A stretch of DNA of 64,000 bases from Nitrosospira sp. NpAV (GTDB taxonomy: Bacteria > Pseudomonadota > Gammaproteobacteria > Burkholderiales > Nitrosomonadaceae). The stretch lies in contig NZ_JXQM01000017.1 in the NCBI RefSeq assembly GCF_000832065.1, positions 1-64,000 on the forward strand, in the 5' to 3' direction. Below the pieces are notes generated by a model. It did not search any database, had not been told where the DNA came from, and saw only the letters and a list, made by a program, of their open reading frames with translations. Both the position numbers and the translations under genes were made by a program. How positions within the stretch are numbered: the first letter of the stretch is position 1; each line of letters opens with the position of its first letter. Below, in pieces: positions 1-9,192 of the stretch.

Positions 1-254
1 AATAATTGTTTTTTTGATGCCGTTGCCATCTGTGCCGTCTGATCCGTTTAGACTATTCCGCCATCAGACAAAAGAGCCTACCCTAGTCAATGGCCCTTAT
101 TATAACCCAAGATTTTCAGTTAGACTAACTTTGGGAGCTACGGTGTGTCAAGAAAATAGCACGCTGAAATTGAGTGGGCCCAACTGCTAGGCAATGCGCA
201 TAACTGGATTATAAATAAGAATATCCGCATGGTATTCAGAGCGAGCGTCATGCC
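1..254. other. Non-coding left edge
   Basis: I see no convincing gene here. The stretch lies downstream of the leftward Nif3-like gene. It is AT-rich at the very edge and may include the end or 3' region of a gene outside the window. No hairpin followed by a T-run is obvious. Confidence 0.4.
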
Positions 255-1004
255 TCACACCGGACTATCAATATCAATGAATTGATGCGAAACACCAAAT
301 TTGCGGGAGATAAGCTCTCCCAATTCCTGTATGCCATAACGCTCGGTGGCGTGATGCCCCGCGGCAATAAAGGCCACGCCGGACTCGCGTGCGGCATGCA
401 CGTTTCGCTCGGAAATCTCTCCTGTAAGAAACGCATCCACTCCCAAACGGATGGCTTCATCGAAATAATCCTGGGCGCCGCCGGTGCACCAAGCTACACG
501 CCGAATCAATTTTGCATCCTTTCCAATGACCAGAGGTTTTCGAGACAGGATATATTCAACATTGAGCCGCAGTTCTTGCAGGGTTGATGCCCCTGACAAT
601 AAATTACCTTGCATAGCGATATTTTGTTCACCGAAACGGCCGGTTTCGACGAAACCCAGTCTGCGGGCGAGCTGAGCGTTGTTGCCAAATTCCGGGTGTG
701 CGTCCAGCGGCAAATGATATGCCAGCAGACTGACATGGTGCGCCATCAGCAGCGCAACACGGCGATGTTTCATTCCGATCAGGCATTGATCCTCACCGCG
801 CCAGAAATAACCGTGATGTACCAGCACCGCGTCCGCTTCGGCTGCTACAGCCGCTTGCAGGAGATCGAACGAGGCGGTTACACCGCTGACTAGTTTACGC
901 ACTTCACTTCGGCCTTCCACTTGCAGTCCATTTGGGCAATAATCGCGAAAACGGGCGACATCCAGAAGTTGGCTCAAATAGGTTTCAAGTTCATTCAATT
1001 GCAT
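255..1004 (-). CDS. Nif3-like dinuclear metal-centre protein
   Basis: A 249-residue protein of the Nif3/YbgI (GTP cyclohydrolase I type 2-like) family, which forms hexameric toroids with two metal ions per subunit; the physiological reaction is not settled. The sequence shows the family's metal-binding histidines and acids in order: VHHGYFW near residue 62, YHLPLDAHP near 95, GEISE near 192 and GHHATERYG near 217. The N-terminus MQLNELETYL matches the usual start, and the length is typical. It is divergent from the HtrA gene with 57 bp between the start codons, a pairing also seen in other betaproteobacteria. Family assignment is firm; the cellular role is unknown. Confidence 0.9.
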   Translation of the reverse strand: MQLNELETYLSQLLDVARFRDYCPNGLQVEGRSEVRKLVSGVTASFDLLQAAVAAEADAVLVHHGYFWRGEDQCLIGMKHRRVALLMAHHVSLLAYHLPLDAHPEFGNNAQLARRLGFVETGRFGEQNIAMQGNLLSGASTLQELRLNVEYILSRKPLVIGKDAKLIRRVAWCTGGAQDYFDEAIRLGVDAFLTGEISERNVHAARESGVAFIAAGHHATERYGIQELGELISRKFGVSHQFIDIDSPV

Positions 1005-1061
1005 CGATATTTCCTGGGCCTATCCCATTTATCCTGATCTCAAAATCTGCACCCTAAAAAA

Positions 1062-2246
1062 ATGCATAAACTCTGGTTGATTTTCGCACAAACGGCAACG
1101 ATAGTCCTTGCGGTGTTGTTTGTAGTTTCTACCTTGCGGCCTGAACTGCTGCCATGGAGTCAGCGTGGCGCCACGATAACCATCAAAGAGGCTGCGTCCG
1201 GGGGGGAGCCCAAGGAGGTATCCAAGTTCAACAGTTTTAGCGAGGCCGCCCAAGTCGCCATGCCTTCAGTGGTGAATGTTTTTACTAGCAAAGAGATCAA
1301 GGTATCCCCCCATCCATTGATGGATGACCCCAGGTTCCGTCGCTTCTTCGGCGATCGCTTCGAGTCCCCGAGCCGGCGTGCATCAAGTCTTGGCTCCGGT
1401 GTCATTGTCAGTCCTGAAGGCTATATCCTCACCAATCATCATGTGATAGAGGCGGCGGACGAAATCGAGATAGCGTTGGCTGATGGAAGAAAGGGAAAAG
1501 CACGCGTCATCGGCTCGGATCCGGAAACTGACCTTGCGGTTGTAAAGGTGGATATGGAGGCATTGCCTACGATGACTTTCGGACACTCCGACCGCGCCAA
1601 GGTTGGCGACGTCGTGCTTGCCATAGGCAATCCATTTGGGGTTGGGCAGACGGTGACCATGGGCATCGTCAGCGCATTGGGACGATCACACCTGGGTATA
1701 AATACTTTTGAAAATTTTATCCAGACCGACGCCGCTATCAACCCGGGTAATTCGGGCGGTGCGCTGGTGGATACCTCTGGCAATTTGATCGGCATCAATA
1801 CCGCGATTGTTTCCCGGACTGGCGGATCGCTTGGCATCGGCTTTGCCATTACCACCAGTGTGGCCAGACAGATAATGGAACAGATCATTCAGACTGGCGG
1901 CGTGACGCGAGGGTGGATCGGTGTGGAAGTACAAGATTTGACACCCGAGCTGGCAGAATCATTCAAGCGCCCCAACACCAATGGTGCGCTAATCGCGGGT
2001 GTGCTCAAGAACGGGCCGGCGGATCAGGCTGGAGTGAAGCCAGGGGATATCCTTGTGGCGGTGGATGGCAAAGCAGTCACTGATTCATCCGTGATGCTCG
2101 ATCTGATTGCTGCATTGCCGCCGGGAAAAACCGCCAATATTGCGGTGATGCGCAATCAGTCGGAGAAATCCATCAAGATTAATGTCGGGAAGCGCCCCAA
2201 GCCAATGCCCCAAGATCAGTATCAGGACCCGGATGGGATAGAATAA
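1062..2246 (+). CDS. htrA: HtrA/DegS-type membrane-anchored serine protease
   Basis: A 394-residue trypsin-like protease of the HtrA family for envelope protein quality control. A single hydrophobic segment (residues 4-25) anchors it in the inner membrane with the catalytic domain in the periplasm. The triad is visible: His127 in TNHHVI, Asp157 in ETDLAVV and Ser231 in NPGNSGGAL. One PDZ domain follows (about 285-375), so the layout is DegS/AlgW-like rather than DegP-like, which has two PDZ domains. No clear Shine-Dalgarno precedes the ATG. The gene converges on tatC. In relatives such proteins start the sigma-E cascade, but no rseA or rpoE gene is present here, so that role is only inferred. 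Confidence 0.92.
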   Translation: MHKLWLIFAQTATIVLAVLFVVSTLRPELLPWSQRGATITIKEAASGGEPKEVSKFNSFSEAAQVAMPSVVNVFTSKEIKVSPHPLMDDPRFRRFFGDRFESPSRRASSLGSGVIVSPEGYILTNHHVIEAADEIEIALADGRKGKARVIGSDPETDLAVVKVDMEALPTMTFGHSDRAKVGDVVLAIGNPFGVGQTVTMGIVSALGRSHLGINTFENFIQTDAAINPGNSGGALVDTSGNLIGINTAIVSRTGGSLGIGFAITTSVARQIMEQIIQTGGVTRGWIGVEVQDLTPELAESFKRPNTNGALIAGVLKNGPADQAGVKPGDILVAVDGKAVTDSSVMLDLIAALPPGKTANIAVMRNQSEKSIKINVGKRPKPMPQDQYQDPDGIE

Positions 2247-2301
2247 ATCTCGAGACCGGCTTTACCCGTTCGTGCAATTATTGCAGCAAGAATTGCGGCA
2301 T

Positions 2302-3117
2302 TCAGCCACTTTTCTCTTCCGGGTTTTTCGCCTGGGCTTCTACGCCATCTAATTCCCGCTCCTTCTCTTGGTCGTTCGAGGAATACATTAATGCCGGCCC
2401 GGGAGCCGGGTTGATAATGAAACCCGCCACCAATATGCCTAGTTCGTAGAGCAGGTAAAGCGGTACTGCCAACATAAATTGCGAAACCACATCGGGCGGC
2501 GTGAATATTGCGCCGACAACGAATGCACCAACGAGGACATAGCGGCGTACTTCCTTCAGCTTCTCGATAGAGACAATTCCCATTCGAACCAGGATCACTA
2601 CAAATATCGGAACTTCGAACGTAATACCGAAGGCAATGAACATCGTTAGCACAAAGTCGAGATACTTGCCGATATCGGTCATCACCGCTACACCTTGCGG
2701 TGCAAAATGGGTAATGAATTCGAATACCAGTGGCAGCGCTGCAAAATAGGCAAAAGCCATGCCGCAAATGAATAGAAAGCTGCTGACAACCACCAGAGGC
2801 AGCACCAGCCGTTTTTCGTGGGCATACAATCCCGGTGCGACAAATGCCCACACCTGATATAGCGTATGCGGCAGGGTGATGACGAAAGCGGTCATCATGG
2901 CAACCTTCATCGGCACGAAGAAAGGTGTGACAACTTCGGTGGCTATCATCTGCCCGCCTTGTGGCAGTTTTTCCAGAAGAGGTTGCGCCAGCAGTGAGTA
3001 GAGTTCCCGCGCATAATATGCGCAGGGCAGAAACCCGACCGCCAGCCCGCTGATGATGCGCAGCAGCCTGGCGCGTAATTCCACAAGATGCGAAATAAAT
3101 GTTTCGTCGACACTCAT
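2302..3117 (-). CDS. tatC: Sec-independent protein translocase TatC
   Basis: A 271-residue six-helix inner-membrane protein, the receptor subunit for twin-arginine signal peptides. The N-terminal motif SHLVELRARLL (residues 9-19) is the conserved TatC signature, and the predicted helices are spaced as in the family. The C-terminal tail after the last helix (about 245-271) is charged and somewhat longer than in E. coli. It is the last gene of the his-HIT-tatABC run, about 125 bp after tatB. The Tat substrates are not in this window. In nitrifiers many cofactor-containing periplasmic enzymes need Tat or Sec export, but that link is general knowledge. Confidence 0.96.
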   Translation of the reverse strand: MSVDETFISHLVELRARLLRIISGLAVGFLPCAYYARELYSLLAQPLLEKLPQGGQMIATEVVTPFFVPMKVAMMTAFVITLPHTLYQVWAFVAPGLYAHEKRLVLPLVVVSSFLFICGMAFAYFAALPLVFEFITHFAPQGVAVMTDIGKYLDFVLTMFIAFGITFEVPIFVVILVRMGIVSIEKLKEVRRYVLVGAFVVGAIFTPPDVVSQFMLAVPLYLLYELGILVAGFIINPAPGPALMYSSNDQEKERELDGVEAQAKNPEEKSG

Positions 3118-3241
3118 GCTGTGCGGTAATGGGAGTAGAAAAAACGGTCCTAGTATACCGAGCCGTGCCCGGCCGGGTAGGGGTTATTTGCCGTTCTATC
3201 TTCTGGCGATATACCTTTGCTCCCCGCCGTTTTATCCGATT

Positions 3242-3628
3242 CTAGGATTGTGCCAGCGATTTGGCTGATTTGGCAGGGGTGGTGGCGGACGAGGCTACCG
3301 GAGCTGTGGGTTCTGCTACATTCCCTCCGGCGGGATCGGTTGTGGCCATGGACTTTGTTTCCGCTGCAATGTCCTGGAATTGGTTTATTTCTGTTCTTAC
3401 CGTGCTTTCAATGGATCTGGCGGTCTCCTGTACCGAAGTTTTCAATTTCCTCAGTTCTTCCAGTTCCATTTCATGCCGAATATCATTCTTGACATCATTC
3501 ACATAACGTTGAGCCCGCCCGAACAGATGTCCCAAAGTACGCGCTACCTGAGGCAGTCGTTCCGGGCCGAGGACGATCAACGCCACCATCGCTATAACAA
3601 CAATTTCTGTGAAGCTGATATCGAACAT
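3242..3628 (-). CDS. tatB: Twin-arginine translocase subunit TatB
   Basis: A 128-residue protein with one N-terminal membrane helix (FTEIVVIAMVALIVLGPERL, residues 6-25) followed by an amphipathic helix, and a long charged then Ala/Thr-rich tail. The Glu at position 8 and the LGPERLP hinge distinguish TatB from TatA. With TatC it forms the receptor for folded cargo carrying RR signal peptides. It lies between tatA and tatC in the same direction, with 94 bp separating it from tatA. Confidence 0.94.
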   Translation of the reverse strand: MFDISFTEIVVIAMVALIVLGPERLPQVARTLGHLFGRAQRYVNDVKNDIRHEMELEELRKLKTSVQETARSIESTVRTEINQFQDIAAETKSMATTDPAGGNVAEPTAPVASSATTPAKSAKSLAQS

Positions 3629-3722
3629 TTTTTGTGAGCATCACTTGTGAAAGCGTGATAAGGGTCACTGGATTCCAATTCCTTCAGCGATTCACCGCAC
3701 CTTGTTCAGTAGTAATCACCCG

Positions 3723-3953
3723 TTACAGCTTTGTTTGGGTTTTGTCCTTCACCTCGCCCTCGATGGTCTGACCGCCGGCTTGCTGGGATGGGGGGGATAT
3801 CTCTTCTCCATCGGCGTTTTTCATGCCTTCCTTGAAGCCTTTCACCGCGCCGCCCAGATCACTGCCTAGGTTGCGAAGTTTTTTGGTGCCGAATACCAGA
3901 ACAACGATTATAAGAACGACCAGCCAGTGCCAGATACTGAATGATCCCATCAT
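3723..3953 (-). CDS. tatA: Twin-arginine translocase subunit TatA
   Basis: A 76-residue protein: a short N-terminal membrane helix ([20 protein letters not shown]), the [10 protein letters not shown] hinge, an amphipathic helix with [11 protein letters not shown], and an acidic/polar tail. This is the pore-forming TatA/E type; Gln or His near position 8 and the KL(R)NLG motif separate it from TatB. The start lies 7 bp after the HIT gene stop, so the two are probably translated from one message. Confidence 0.95.
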   Translation of the reverse strand: MMGSFSIWHWLVVLIIVVLVFGTKKLRNLGSDLGGAVKGFKEGMKNADGEEISPPSQQAGGQTIEGEVKDKTQTKL

Positions 3954-3960
3954 TTACTCC

Positions 3961-4314
3961 TTATCTCGGGTGGGGAATCATGACAGGCAAGCGATCCCTG
4001 CCACCGATGACGTGAATATGCAAATGGTAAACTTCCTGTCCCCCCACGCGCCCGGTGTTGATAACGGTACGAAAGCCATCGGTGCACCCTTGTTCTTTCG
4101 CCAGTCTGGGTATCAGAATCATCATATCGCCCAGTAAACTGCGATGCTTGTCCTCAACGTCGGCGAGTGAGCTAATGTGCAATTTGGGTACCACCATAAA
4201 ATGTACCGGGGCCGCGGGATGGATATCGTGAAAGGCGAACACGTCGGCATCCTCGTATACGTGTTTACTGGAGATCTCTCCTCGTACGATTTTACAGAAG
4301 ATACAGTTTTCCAT
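3961..4314 (-). CDS. hinT: HIT-family (HinT-like) nucleotide phosphoramidase
   Basis: A 117-residue histidine-triad protein. The catalytic triad motif HLHIHVIGG places His97, His99 and His101 at the C-terminal end, and CIFCKI near the N-terminus is typical of the HinT branch. These enzymes hydrolyse adenosine or guanosine 5'-phosphoramidates. The gene starts 2 bp after hisE ends and is followed 7 bp later by tatA. That position bridging his and tat genes is common in betaproteobacteria and probably reflects co-transcription, not a shared pathway. Confidence 0.93.
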   Translation of the reverse strand: MENCIFCKIVRGEISSKHVYEDADVFAFHDIHPAAPVHFMVVPKLHISSLADVEDKHRSLLGDMMILIPRLAKEQGCTDGFRTVINTGRVGGQEVYHLHIHVIGGRDRLPVMIPHPR

Positions 4315-4316
4315 AT

Positions 4317-4643
4317 TTATCCCATTTTCCGCAATGCCTTCTCGTCTAGCCCCGAAGTTCCCTCCCGGCGCTGCAATTCATTCAGCACATCATCCGGCCT
4401 TAGTCCATGATGAGCCAGCAACACCATACAGTGGAACCACAAATCCGCCGTCTCGCGTGCAATATGCTCCTTATTCCCCTCTTTTGAGGCTAACAAAACC
4501 TCTACAGCCTCTTCCGTAACTTTCCTGAGGATTTTGTCCTCTCCCTCGTGCAATAGCCTCGCTACATAGGAGGCCGCGGGGTCTGCGCTTTTACGGGCTT
4601 CGATCGTTGCAGCCAGGCGGTCAAGGATAGCTGGATCAGTCAT
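4317..4643 (-). CDS. hisE: Phosphoribosyl-ATP pyrophosphatase HisE
   Basis: A 108-residue all-alpha NTP pyrophosphohydrolase (MazG-like fold) that removes PPi from PR-ATP, the second step of histidine synthesis. The sequence shows the acidic metal-binding stretches: [18 protein letters not shown] (residues about 33-50) and ETADLWFH (about 64-71). Here HisE is a separate protein, unlike the HisIE fusion of enterics. Its ATG overlaps the hisI stop by 4 bp, indicating translational coupling. Confidence 0.95.
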   Translation of the reverse strand: MTDPAILDRLAATIEARKSADPAASYVARLLHEGEDKILRKVTEEAVEVLLASKEGNKEHIARETADLWFHCMVLLAHHGLRPDDVLNELQRREGTSGLDEKALRKMG

Positions 4644-5038
4644 TTCTTCTTATAGATCTCTTCAGGGCTCTTGATCACCGGCGAAACCACCGTCCACTGA
4701 CCATTATCTAATTTATTGAAAAAGCAATTATGTCTGCCTGTATGACAGGCTATGCCGCCTACTTGTTCCACTGTTAGTAGCAGAACATCCTGATCACAAT
4801 CCAGGCGGATTTCCTTTACTTTTTGAACGTGTCCCGATTCTTCGCCTTTATGCCAGAGTTTCTTGCGGGAGCGGGACCAATAATGCGCCTCGTTGGTTTG
4901 GACAGTGAGTTTCAGCGCCTCGCGGTTCATCCAGGCGACCATCAGCACCGTATAACTGCGGGCCTCCTGTGTCACTACCTGCACCAGCCCGTCCTCGGAC
5001 CAGTTTACTTTGTTGAGCCAATTGTCGGACATGGACAT
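4640..5038 (-). CDS. hisI: Phosphoribosyl-AMP cyclohydrolase HisI
   Basis: A 132-residue enzyme that opens the purine ring of PR-AMP, the third histidine step. Zinc and magnesium ligands are visible: [10 protein letters not shown] (Asp cluster) and [10 protein letters not shown] (two Cys), with WMNREAL and WHKGEESG as further family motifs. It is monofunctional, followed by hisE with a 4-bp overlap. The start is [13 protein letters not shown]; the third residue is an alternative Met. Confidence 0.95.
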   Translation of the reverse strand: MSMSDNWLNKVNWSEDGLVQVVTQEARSYTVLMVAWMNREALKLTVQTNEAHYWSRSRKKLWHKGEESGHVQKVKEIRLDCDQDVLLLTVEQVGGIACHTGRHNCFFNKLDNGQWTVVSPVIKSPEEIYKKK

Positions 5039-5071
5039 GCTTGGAGTAATTATTGAATTTTCATTCTACCA

Positions 5072-5845
5072 CTACAGGCGTACTTCAATACCATGCTGCG
5101 CCATATACGCTTTGGCCTGGCGTATGCTGTATTCACCATAGTGGAAAATACTTGCGGCCAACACCGCATCCGCGTGGCCCTGCAAGATTCCATCCGCCAG
5201 GTGATGGAGATTACCTACACCACCGCTTGCGATTACCGGCACATCCACCGCGTCCGAGACCGCCCGCGTAAGCGCCAGATCAAACCCATTGCGAGTGCCA
5301 TCCTTATCCATACTGGTAAGCAATATCTCGCCAGCCCCTAGTAATTGCATTCTTTTTGCCCATTCAACCACGTCCAGACCGGTAGCCTTACGCCCCCCAT
5401 GGGTAAATACTTCCCATTGCGGGAAATCGTCAGTCCCGCTTACCCGCTTCGCGTCGATCGCCACCACGATGCACTGTGACCCATAACGGCCCGTGGCATC
5501 GGCGACCAATTGGGGATTCTGTACCGCCGAGGTGTTGATGCTTACCTTATCTGCTCCGGCATTCAATAGTCTGCGGACGTCCTCCACTTGACGAACCCCG
5601 CCGCCCACGGTTAACGGAATGAACACCTGGGATGCAACCTCTTCAATAATATGCAGAATCAAGTCGCGATTATCAGAGCTGGCGGTGATATCGAGAAAAG
5701 TCAGTTCATCTGCTCCCTGCTCGTCGTAACGGCGCGATATCTCGACGGGATCACCCGCGTCTCTCAGCTCGATGAAATTGACGCCCTTGACTACGCGTCC
5801 ATTTGTGACGTCAAGGCAGGGAATGATACGTTTGGCAAGACCCAT
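5072..5845 (-). CDS. hisF: Imidazole glycerol phosphate synthase subunit HisF
   Basis: A 257-residue (beta/alpha)8 barrel, the cyclase subunit that joins PRFAR and ammonia delivered by HisH to give IGP and AICAR. The N-terminal [18 protein letters not shown] carries the first catalytic Asp, and [15 protein letters not shown] the second. Phosphate-binding glycines (VGGGVRQ, ASGGVGN) are intact. It lies downstream of hisA, separated by 96 bp that contain a stem-loop, and 33 bp upstream of hisI. Confidence 0.97.
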   Translation of the reverse strand: MGLAKRIIPCLDVTNGRVVKGVNFIELRDAGDPVEISRRYDEQGADELTFLDITASSDNRDLILHIIEEVASQVFIPLTVGGGVRQVEDVRRLLNAGADKVSINTSAVQNPQLVADATGRYGSQCIVVAIDAKRVSGTDDFPQWEVFTHGGRKATGLDVVEWAKRMQLLGAGEILLTSMDKDGTRNGFDLALTRAVSDAVDVPVIASGGVGNLHHLADGILQGHADAVLAASIFHYGEYSIRQAKAYMAQHGIEVRL

Positions 5846-5886
5846 AGCTGGAATAGACCGGGATACGGAAAGATGTAGTTAAATGA

Positions 5887-5920
5887 CAAAACAGAACCCT
5901 ATCCGGGTTCCACTGTTTTG
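5887..5920 (-). promoter_or_regulatory. Intra-operon stem-loop between hisA and hisF
   Basis: An inverted repeat read directly: arms CAAAACAG (5887-5894) and CTGTTTTG (5913-5920), then AACCC (5895-5899) paired with GGGTT (5905-5909), with a 3-nt bulge and a 5-nt loop. In the direction of the his genes it precedes a T-rich but not uninterrupted stretch. It could be a partial terminator, an RNA processing site or a stabiliser that tunes hisF and later genes. The structure is clear; the function is inferred. Confidence 0.5.
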
Positions 5921-5941
5921 CGGTAATTTATTGAAATTCCA

Positions 5942-6712
5942 TCAGGAAGGGGCCGTATCTCCGGACCTCATTTTTATACTCAGATCATCCGCCAGAGTTT
6001 GTGCCGATTTGAAATCCAGAGTCCCTTCGTAGATCGCGCGACCCGTGATTGCACCCATAATGCCTTCCAATTCGATTTCGCAGAGCGCTTTGATATCGTC
6101 GAGATTGGTAATGCCGCCACTGGCAACGACCGGAATAGTGAGCGCCCGGGCAAGCTCCACGGTAGCCCGGATATTGACGCCGCTGAGCATGCCGTCCCGT
6201 CCTATATCCGTGTAGATGATCGCTTCGACACCATAATCCTCAAATTTTTTCGCAAGATCCACCACGTCATGACCGGTGACCTTGGACCAGCCATTAACAG
6301 CCACTTTGCCTTCCCTGGCGTCCAATCCCACCATGATATGACCGGGGAAAGCGTTACAGGCTTCATGCAGGAACCCCGGCGTCTTCACCGCCGCGGTGCC
6401 GATGATGATATAGGTGATGCCGTCGTCGAGATAACGTTCGATCGTTTCGAGATCGCGTATGCCGCCGCCAAGCTGGGTCGGAATCTCATCGCCGATGGCT
6501 TCAACGATGTCACGAATGGCCAGTTCATTCTTTGGCCTGCCGGCAAACGCACCGTTGAGATCCACCAGATGCAGCCGCCGCGCACCCTGATCTACCCAAT
6601 GTCTAGCCATGGCGCCAGGATTTTCCGAAAATACGGTGGCGTCTTCCATTACGCCTTGCTTTAGACGTACACACTGACCATCTTTCAGATCTATTGCGGG
6701 AATGATAAGCAT
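5942..6712 (-). CDS. hisA: Phosphoribosylformimino-AICAR ribotide isomerase HisA
   Basis: A 256-residue (beta/alpha)8 barrel catalysing the Amadori rearrangement of ProFAR to PRFAR. The catalytic Asp pair lies in [17 protein letters not shown] (Asp8) and [14 protein letters not shown] (about residue 130). LGGGIRD and ASGGITN are the phosphate-binding loops. The length is slightly over the usual 245 because of a polar tail. It sits between hisH (58 bp upstream) and hisF. Confidence 0.97.
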   Translation of the reverse strand: MLIIPAIDLKDGQCVRLKQGVMEDATVFSENPGAMARHWVDQGARRLHLVDLNGAFAGRPKNELAIRDIVEAIGDEIPTQLGGGIRDLETIERYLDDGITYIIIGTAAVKTPGFLHEACNAFPGHIMVGLDAREGKVAVNGWSKVTGHDVVDLAKKFEDYGVEAIIYTDIGRDGMLSGVNIRATVELARALTIPVVASGGITNLDDIKALCEIELEGIMGAITGRAIYEGTLDFKSAQTLADDLSIKMRSGDTAPS

Positions 6713-6770
6713 TTTGGATCAGGATTTAAAAATATAGGATTGGATTCGATGTTTCGAGACAGAAAAGATT

Positions 6771-7439
6771 TTATGTCCGGGGCTGATTATCCAGGCGAGA
6801 AGCGGGTTCCCATTGCACGAAGTTACGCAGCAGCGTCAATCCCGCTTCATGACTTTTTTCGGGGTGAAACTGCACGGCAAAAATATTATTTTTTGCTACC
6901 GCGCAAGTAAATGCAAAAGGATAAAAGCTATAGGCTGCGGCGGATTCCGGGCTGGCGGTTTCGACGTAATAGCTGTGTACAAAATAAAAGCGAGCGTCGT
7001 TGGGGATGTCTTTCCATAAGGGATGATCGATAGCCCGATGCACTTGATTCCAGCCCATGTGCGGCACTTTAAGTTTTTGCCCCTCCGCGCTCACCATCGC
7101 TGTGGAGGGAAAGCGTAATACCTTGCCGGATACGATACCCAGGCCTTTTACATTACCTTCCTCGCTGCTTTCGAACAGCATTTGCAGACCTATGCAAATA
7201 CCGAGAAACGGTTTATTGATGGCGGCATCCCGCACCACCTCGCGCAACCCGCGCGCATCCAGTTCACGCAGGCAGTCGGGCATCGCGCCCTGGCCGGGCA
7301 CCACCACACGATCAGCTTTCCGTACGACTTCCGGGTCGCCGGTAACGACGATAGAGGCATGCGGGGCAACATGCTCCAGAGCCTTGGATACCGAGCGCAG
7401 GTTGCCCATGCCATAATCAACGATCGCAATATCAGTCAT
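6771..7439 (-). CDS. hisH: Imidazole glycerol phosphate synthase glutaminase HisH
   Basis: A 222-residue class I glutamine amidotransferase that supplies ammonia to HisF. The triad is visible: Cys82 in LGICIGLQ, His192 and Glu194 in VQFHPEKSH; PGQGAMPD is the oxyanion region. I place the start at the ATG that gives MTDIAIVDYG, because this matches the family N-terminus and has GAGAAG upstream. An in-frame ATG 24 bp further up (7463) would add eight residues. It follows hisB by 42 bp. Confidence 0.95.
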   Translation of the reverse strand: MTDIAIVDYGMGNLRSVSKALEHVAPHASIVVTGDPEVVRKADRVVVPGQGAMPDCLRELDARGLREVVRDAAINKPFLGICIGLQMLFESSEEGNVKGLGIVSGKVLRFPSTAMVSAEGQKLKVPHMGWNQVHRAIDHPLWKDIPNDARFYFVHSYYVETASPESAAAYSFYPFAFTCAVAKNNIFAVQFHPEKSHEAGLTLLRNFVQWEPASRLDNQPRT

Positions 7440-7481
7440 GTGGGTACTTCTCATACCATGCAAATGAGGGGGAGTAAGACG

Positions 7482-8069
7482 TTACAAGGAGCCTTTGGTG
7501 GAGGGGATTATTCCTGCCGCCCGGGGATCGGGTTCCATCGCCATGCGCAACGCGCGGCCGAACGCCTTGAACACGGTTTCCGCCTGGTGATGGGCATTGC
7601 GTCCCGACAGGTTGTCGACGTGCAGTGTCACCATGGCATGGTTGACAAGACCTTGAAAGAATTCATTTATCAAATCAACGTCAAATTCGCCGATGCGCGC
7701 GCGCGTAAACTCGATGTTAAGTTCCAGCCCGGGACGTCCCGAGAAATCCACCACCACGCGTGACAGTGCTTCGTCCAGCGGTACATAAGCGTGGCCGTAA
7801 CGACGCAAACCCTTCTTGTCCCCGATAGCCTGTGCGAGGGCTTGTCCAAGGGTAATGCCGATATCTTCCACGGTGTGATGGGCATCGATGTGCAAATCCC
7901 CTTTGGCGGCGATCTCCAAGTCTATCATGCCATGACGTGCCACCTGATCCAGCATATGGTCGAGAAATGGTACGCCGGTATCCAGCGTTGCCTTGCCGGT
8001 TCCATCCAGATCAATTTTGACGCTGATCTGCGTTTCCAGGGTGTTGCGGGTGACTTGGGCCTGACGCAT
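7482..8069 (-). CDS. hisB: Imidazoleglycerol-phosphate dehydratase HisB
   Basis: A 195-residue monofunctional dehydratase (IGP to imidazole acetol phosphate). The manganese-binding HHTVED (near residue 64) and HAMVTLHV...NAHHQAE (about 147-170) motifs of the duplicated fold are intact. It lacks the histidinol phosphatase domain fused to HisB in enterics, so another phosphatase must serve; none is recognisable in the cluster. It lies 16 bp after hisC. Confidence 0.97.
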   Translation of the reverse strand: MRQAQVTRNTLETQISVKIDLDGTGKATLDTGVPFLDHMLDQVARHGMIDLEIAAKGDLHIDAHHTVEDIGITLGQALAQAIGDKKGLRRYGHAYVPLDEALSRVVVDFSGRPGLELNIEFTRARIGEFDVDLINEFFQGLVNHAMVTLHVDNLSGRNAHHQAETVFKAFGRALRMAMEPDPRAAGIIPSTKGSL

Positions 8070-8085
8070 GGGGATATTTTAATTG

Positions 8086-9186
8086 CTAGGGTTCTTGGGT
8101 GAAGCTTGTCGTAAGCGAGGCCCGCAGTGCTTCCAAAAATTGCACGTTTTCAGTGGGCGTTCCCACTGTCACGCGCAGGCAGTTTTTTAATAATGGGTGA
8201 GAACCGTCAAGATTCTTGATCAATATGCCACGCATTTTAAGTTCTTGAAACACTTCACCGGCCTTATATCCCTGGGGTACACGGAACAGGATAAAATTCG
8301 CATCTGTCGGAAAAACCTCAATACCATCCAGGGTCGCCAGACGCTCACTCATCACCGTTCGTTCAGTCTTGATCGCCTCGGCTTGTTGCAGCAGGATATC
8401 GGGATACTGTAATACTTTTTCCGCGATCAACTGGGTGAAGATCCCCACATTATACGGCAAACGCAACTTCTCAAGCTGACTCAACCATTCGGTTCGTCCG
8501 ATCAGGAGTCCCAGCCTCAAACCGGCCAATCCCAGCTTGGAAAGCGTACGCATCAACAGCAGATTGGGGTACTGCACCAGTTTATCCAAAAAGCTCGCGT
8601 CGGCGAAGGCATGGTAGGCCTCATCCACCACCACTACGCCGGGAGCAGCTTCAATAATACGCGAGACTGCGTCGGCGTCAAACAGGTTGCCGGTGGGGTT
8701 ATTAGGATAGGCGATAAAAATCACCGCAGGTTGCTGCTGCGCGATGGCGGCAAGCATCGCATCCACATCGAGCGAAAAATCGGCTCTCAGTGGCACGCCC
8801 GCGTAACCCATTCCTGTGAAAGTGGCAATCATACGGAACATGACGAATGCGGGCTCGACACTCATCAATATTGCTCCCGGTCTGGCAAAGGCCAGGGCGA
8901 TAATCTGGATGATCTCGTCCGAACCGTTGCCCAGCATGATGTCCATTCCTTCGGGAATCGCCAGCGCCCCCTGCAACGCGGCTTTGAGAGAGGCGGCCCC
9001 TGCGTCGGGATAGCGATTGATCGGCGCATCGGCCGCAAGCAGTGCGATTTCATCACGCAGTTCCCGCGGCAAGGAATAAGGATTTTCCATGGCATCCAGC
9101 TTCACCAGACCGCTTGCAGGCGACACGTGATAGGCGGAAAGCGCAAGAATTTCAGGACGGATAACCTGATCGGGTGATCTGGACAT
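8086..9186 (-). CDS. hisC: Histidinol-phosphate aminotransferase HisC
   Basis: A 366-residue class I/II PLP aminotransferase converting imidazole acetol phosphate to histidinol phosphate. The PLP lysine lies in [13 protein letters not shown], preceded by [12 protein letters not shown] and YPNNPTGN, all typical of HisC. Its start is 6 bp after the hisD stop. Specificity for the histidine pathway is supported by position in the operon. Confidence 0.96.
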   Translation of the reverse strand: MSRSPDQVIRPEILALSAYHVSPASGLVKLDAMENPYSLPRELRDEIALLAADAPINRYPDAGAASLKAALQGALAIPEGMDIMLGNGSDEIIQIIALAFARPGAILMSVEPAFVMFRMIATFTGMGYAGVPLRADFSLDVDAMLAAIAQQQPAVIFIAYPNNPTGNLFDADAVSRIIEAAPGVVVVDEAYHAFADASFLDKLVQYPNLLLMRTLSKLGLAGLRLGLLIGRTEWLSQLEKLRLPYNVGIFTQLIAEKVLQYPDILLQQAEAIKTERTVMSERLATLDGIEVFPTDANFILFRVPQGYKAGEVFQELKMRGILIKNLDGSHPLLKNCLRVTVGTPTENVQFLEALRASLTTSFTQEP

Positions 9187-9192
9187 TTTTTA

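Noticed and set aside
2247-2301. TGCAAT-T-ATTGCA palindrome between htrA and tatC as a terminator
   Set aside because: Only six AT-rich pairs with a one-base loop and no T-run.
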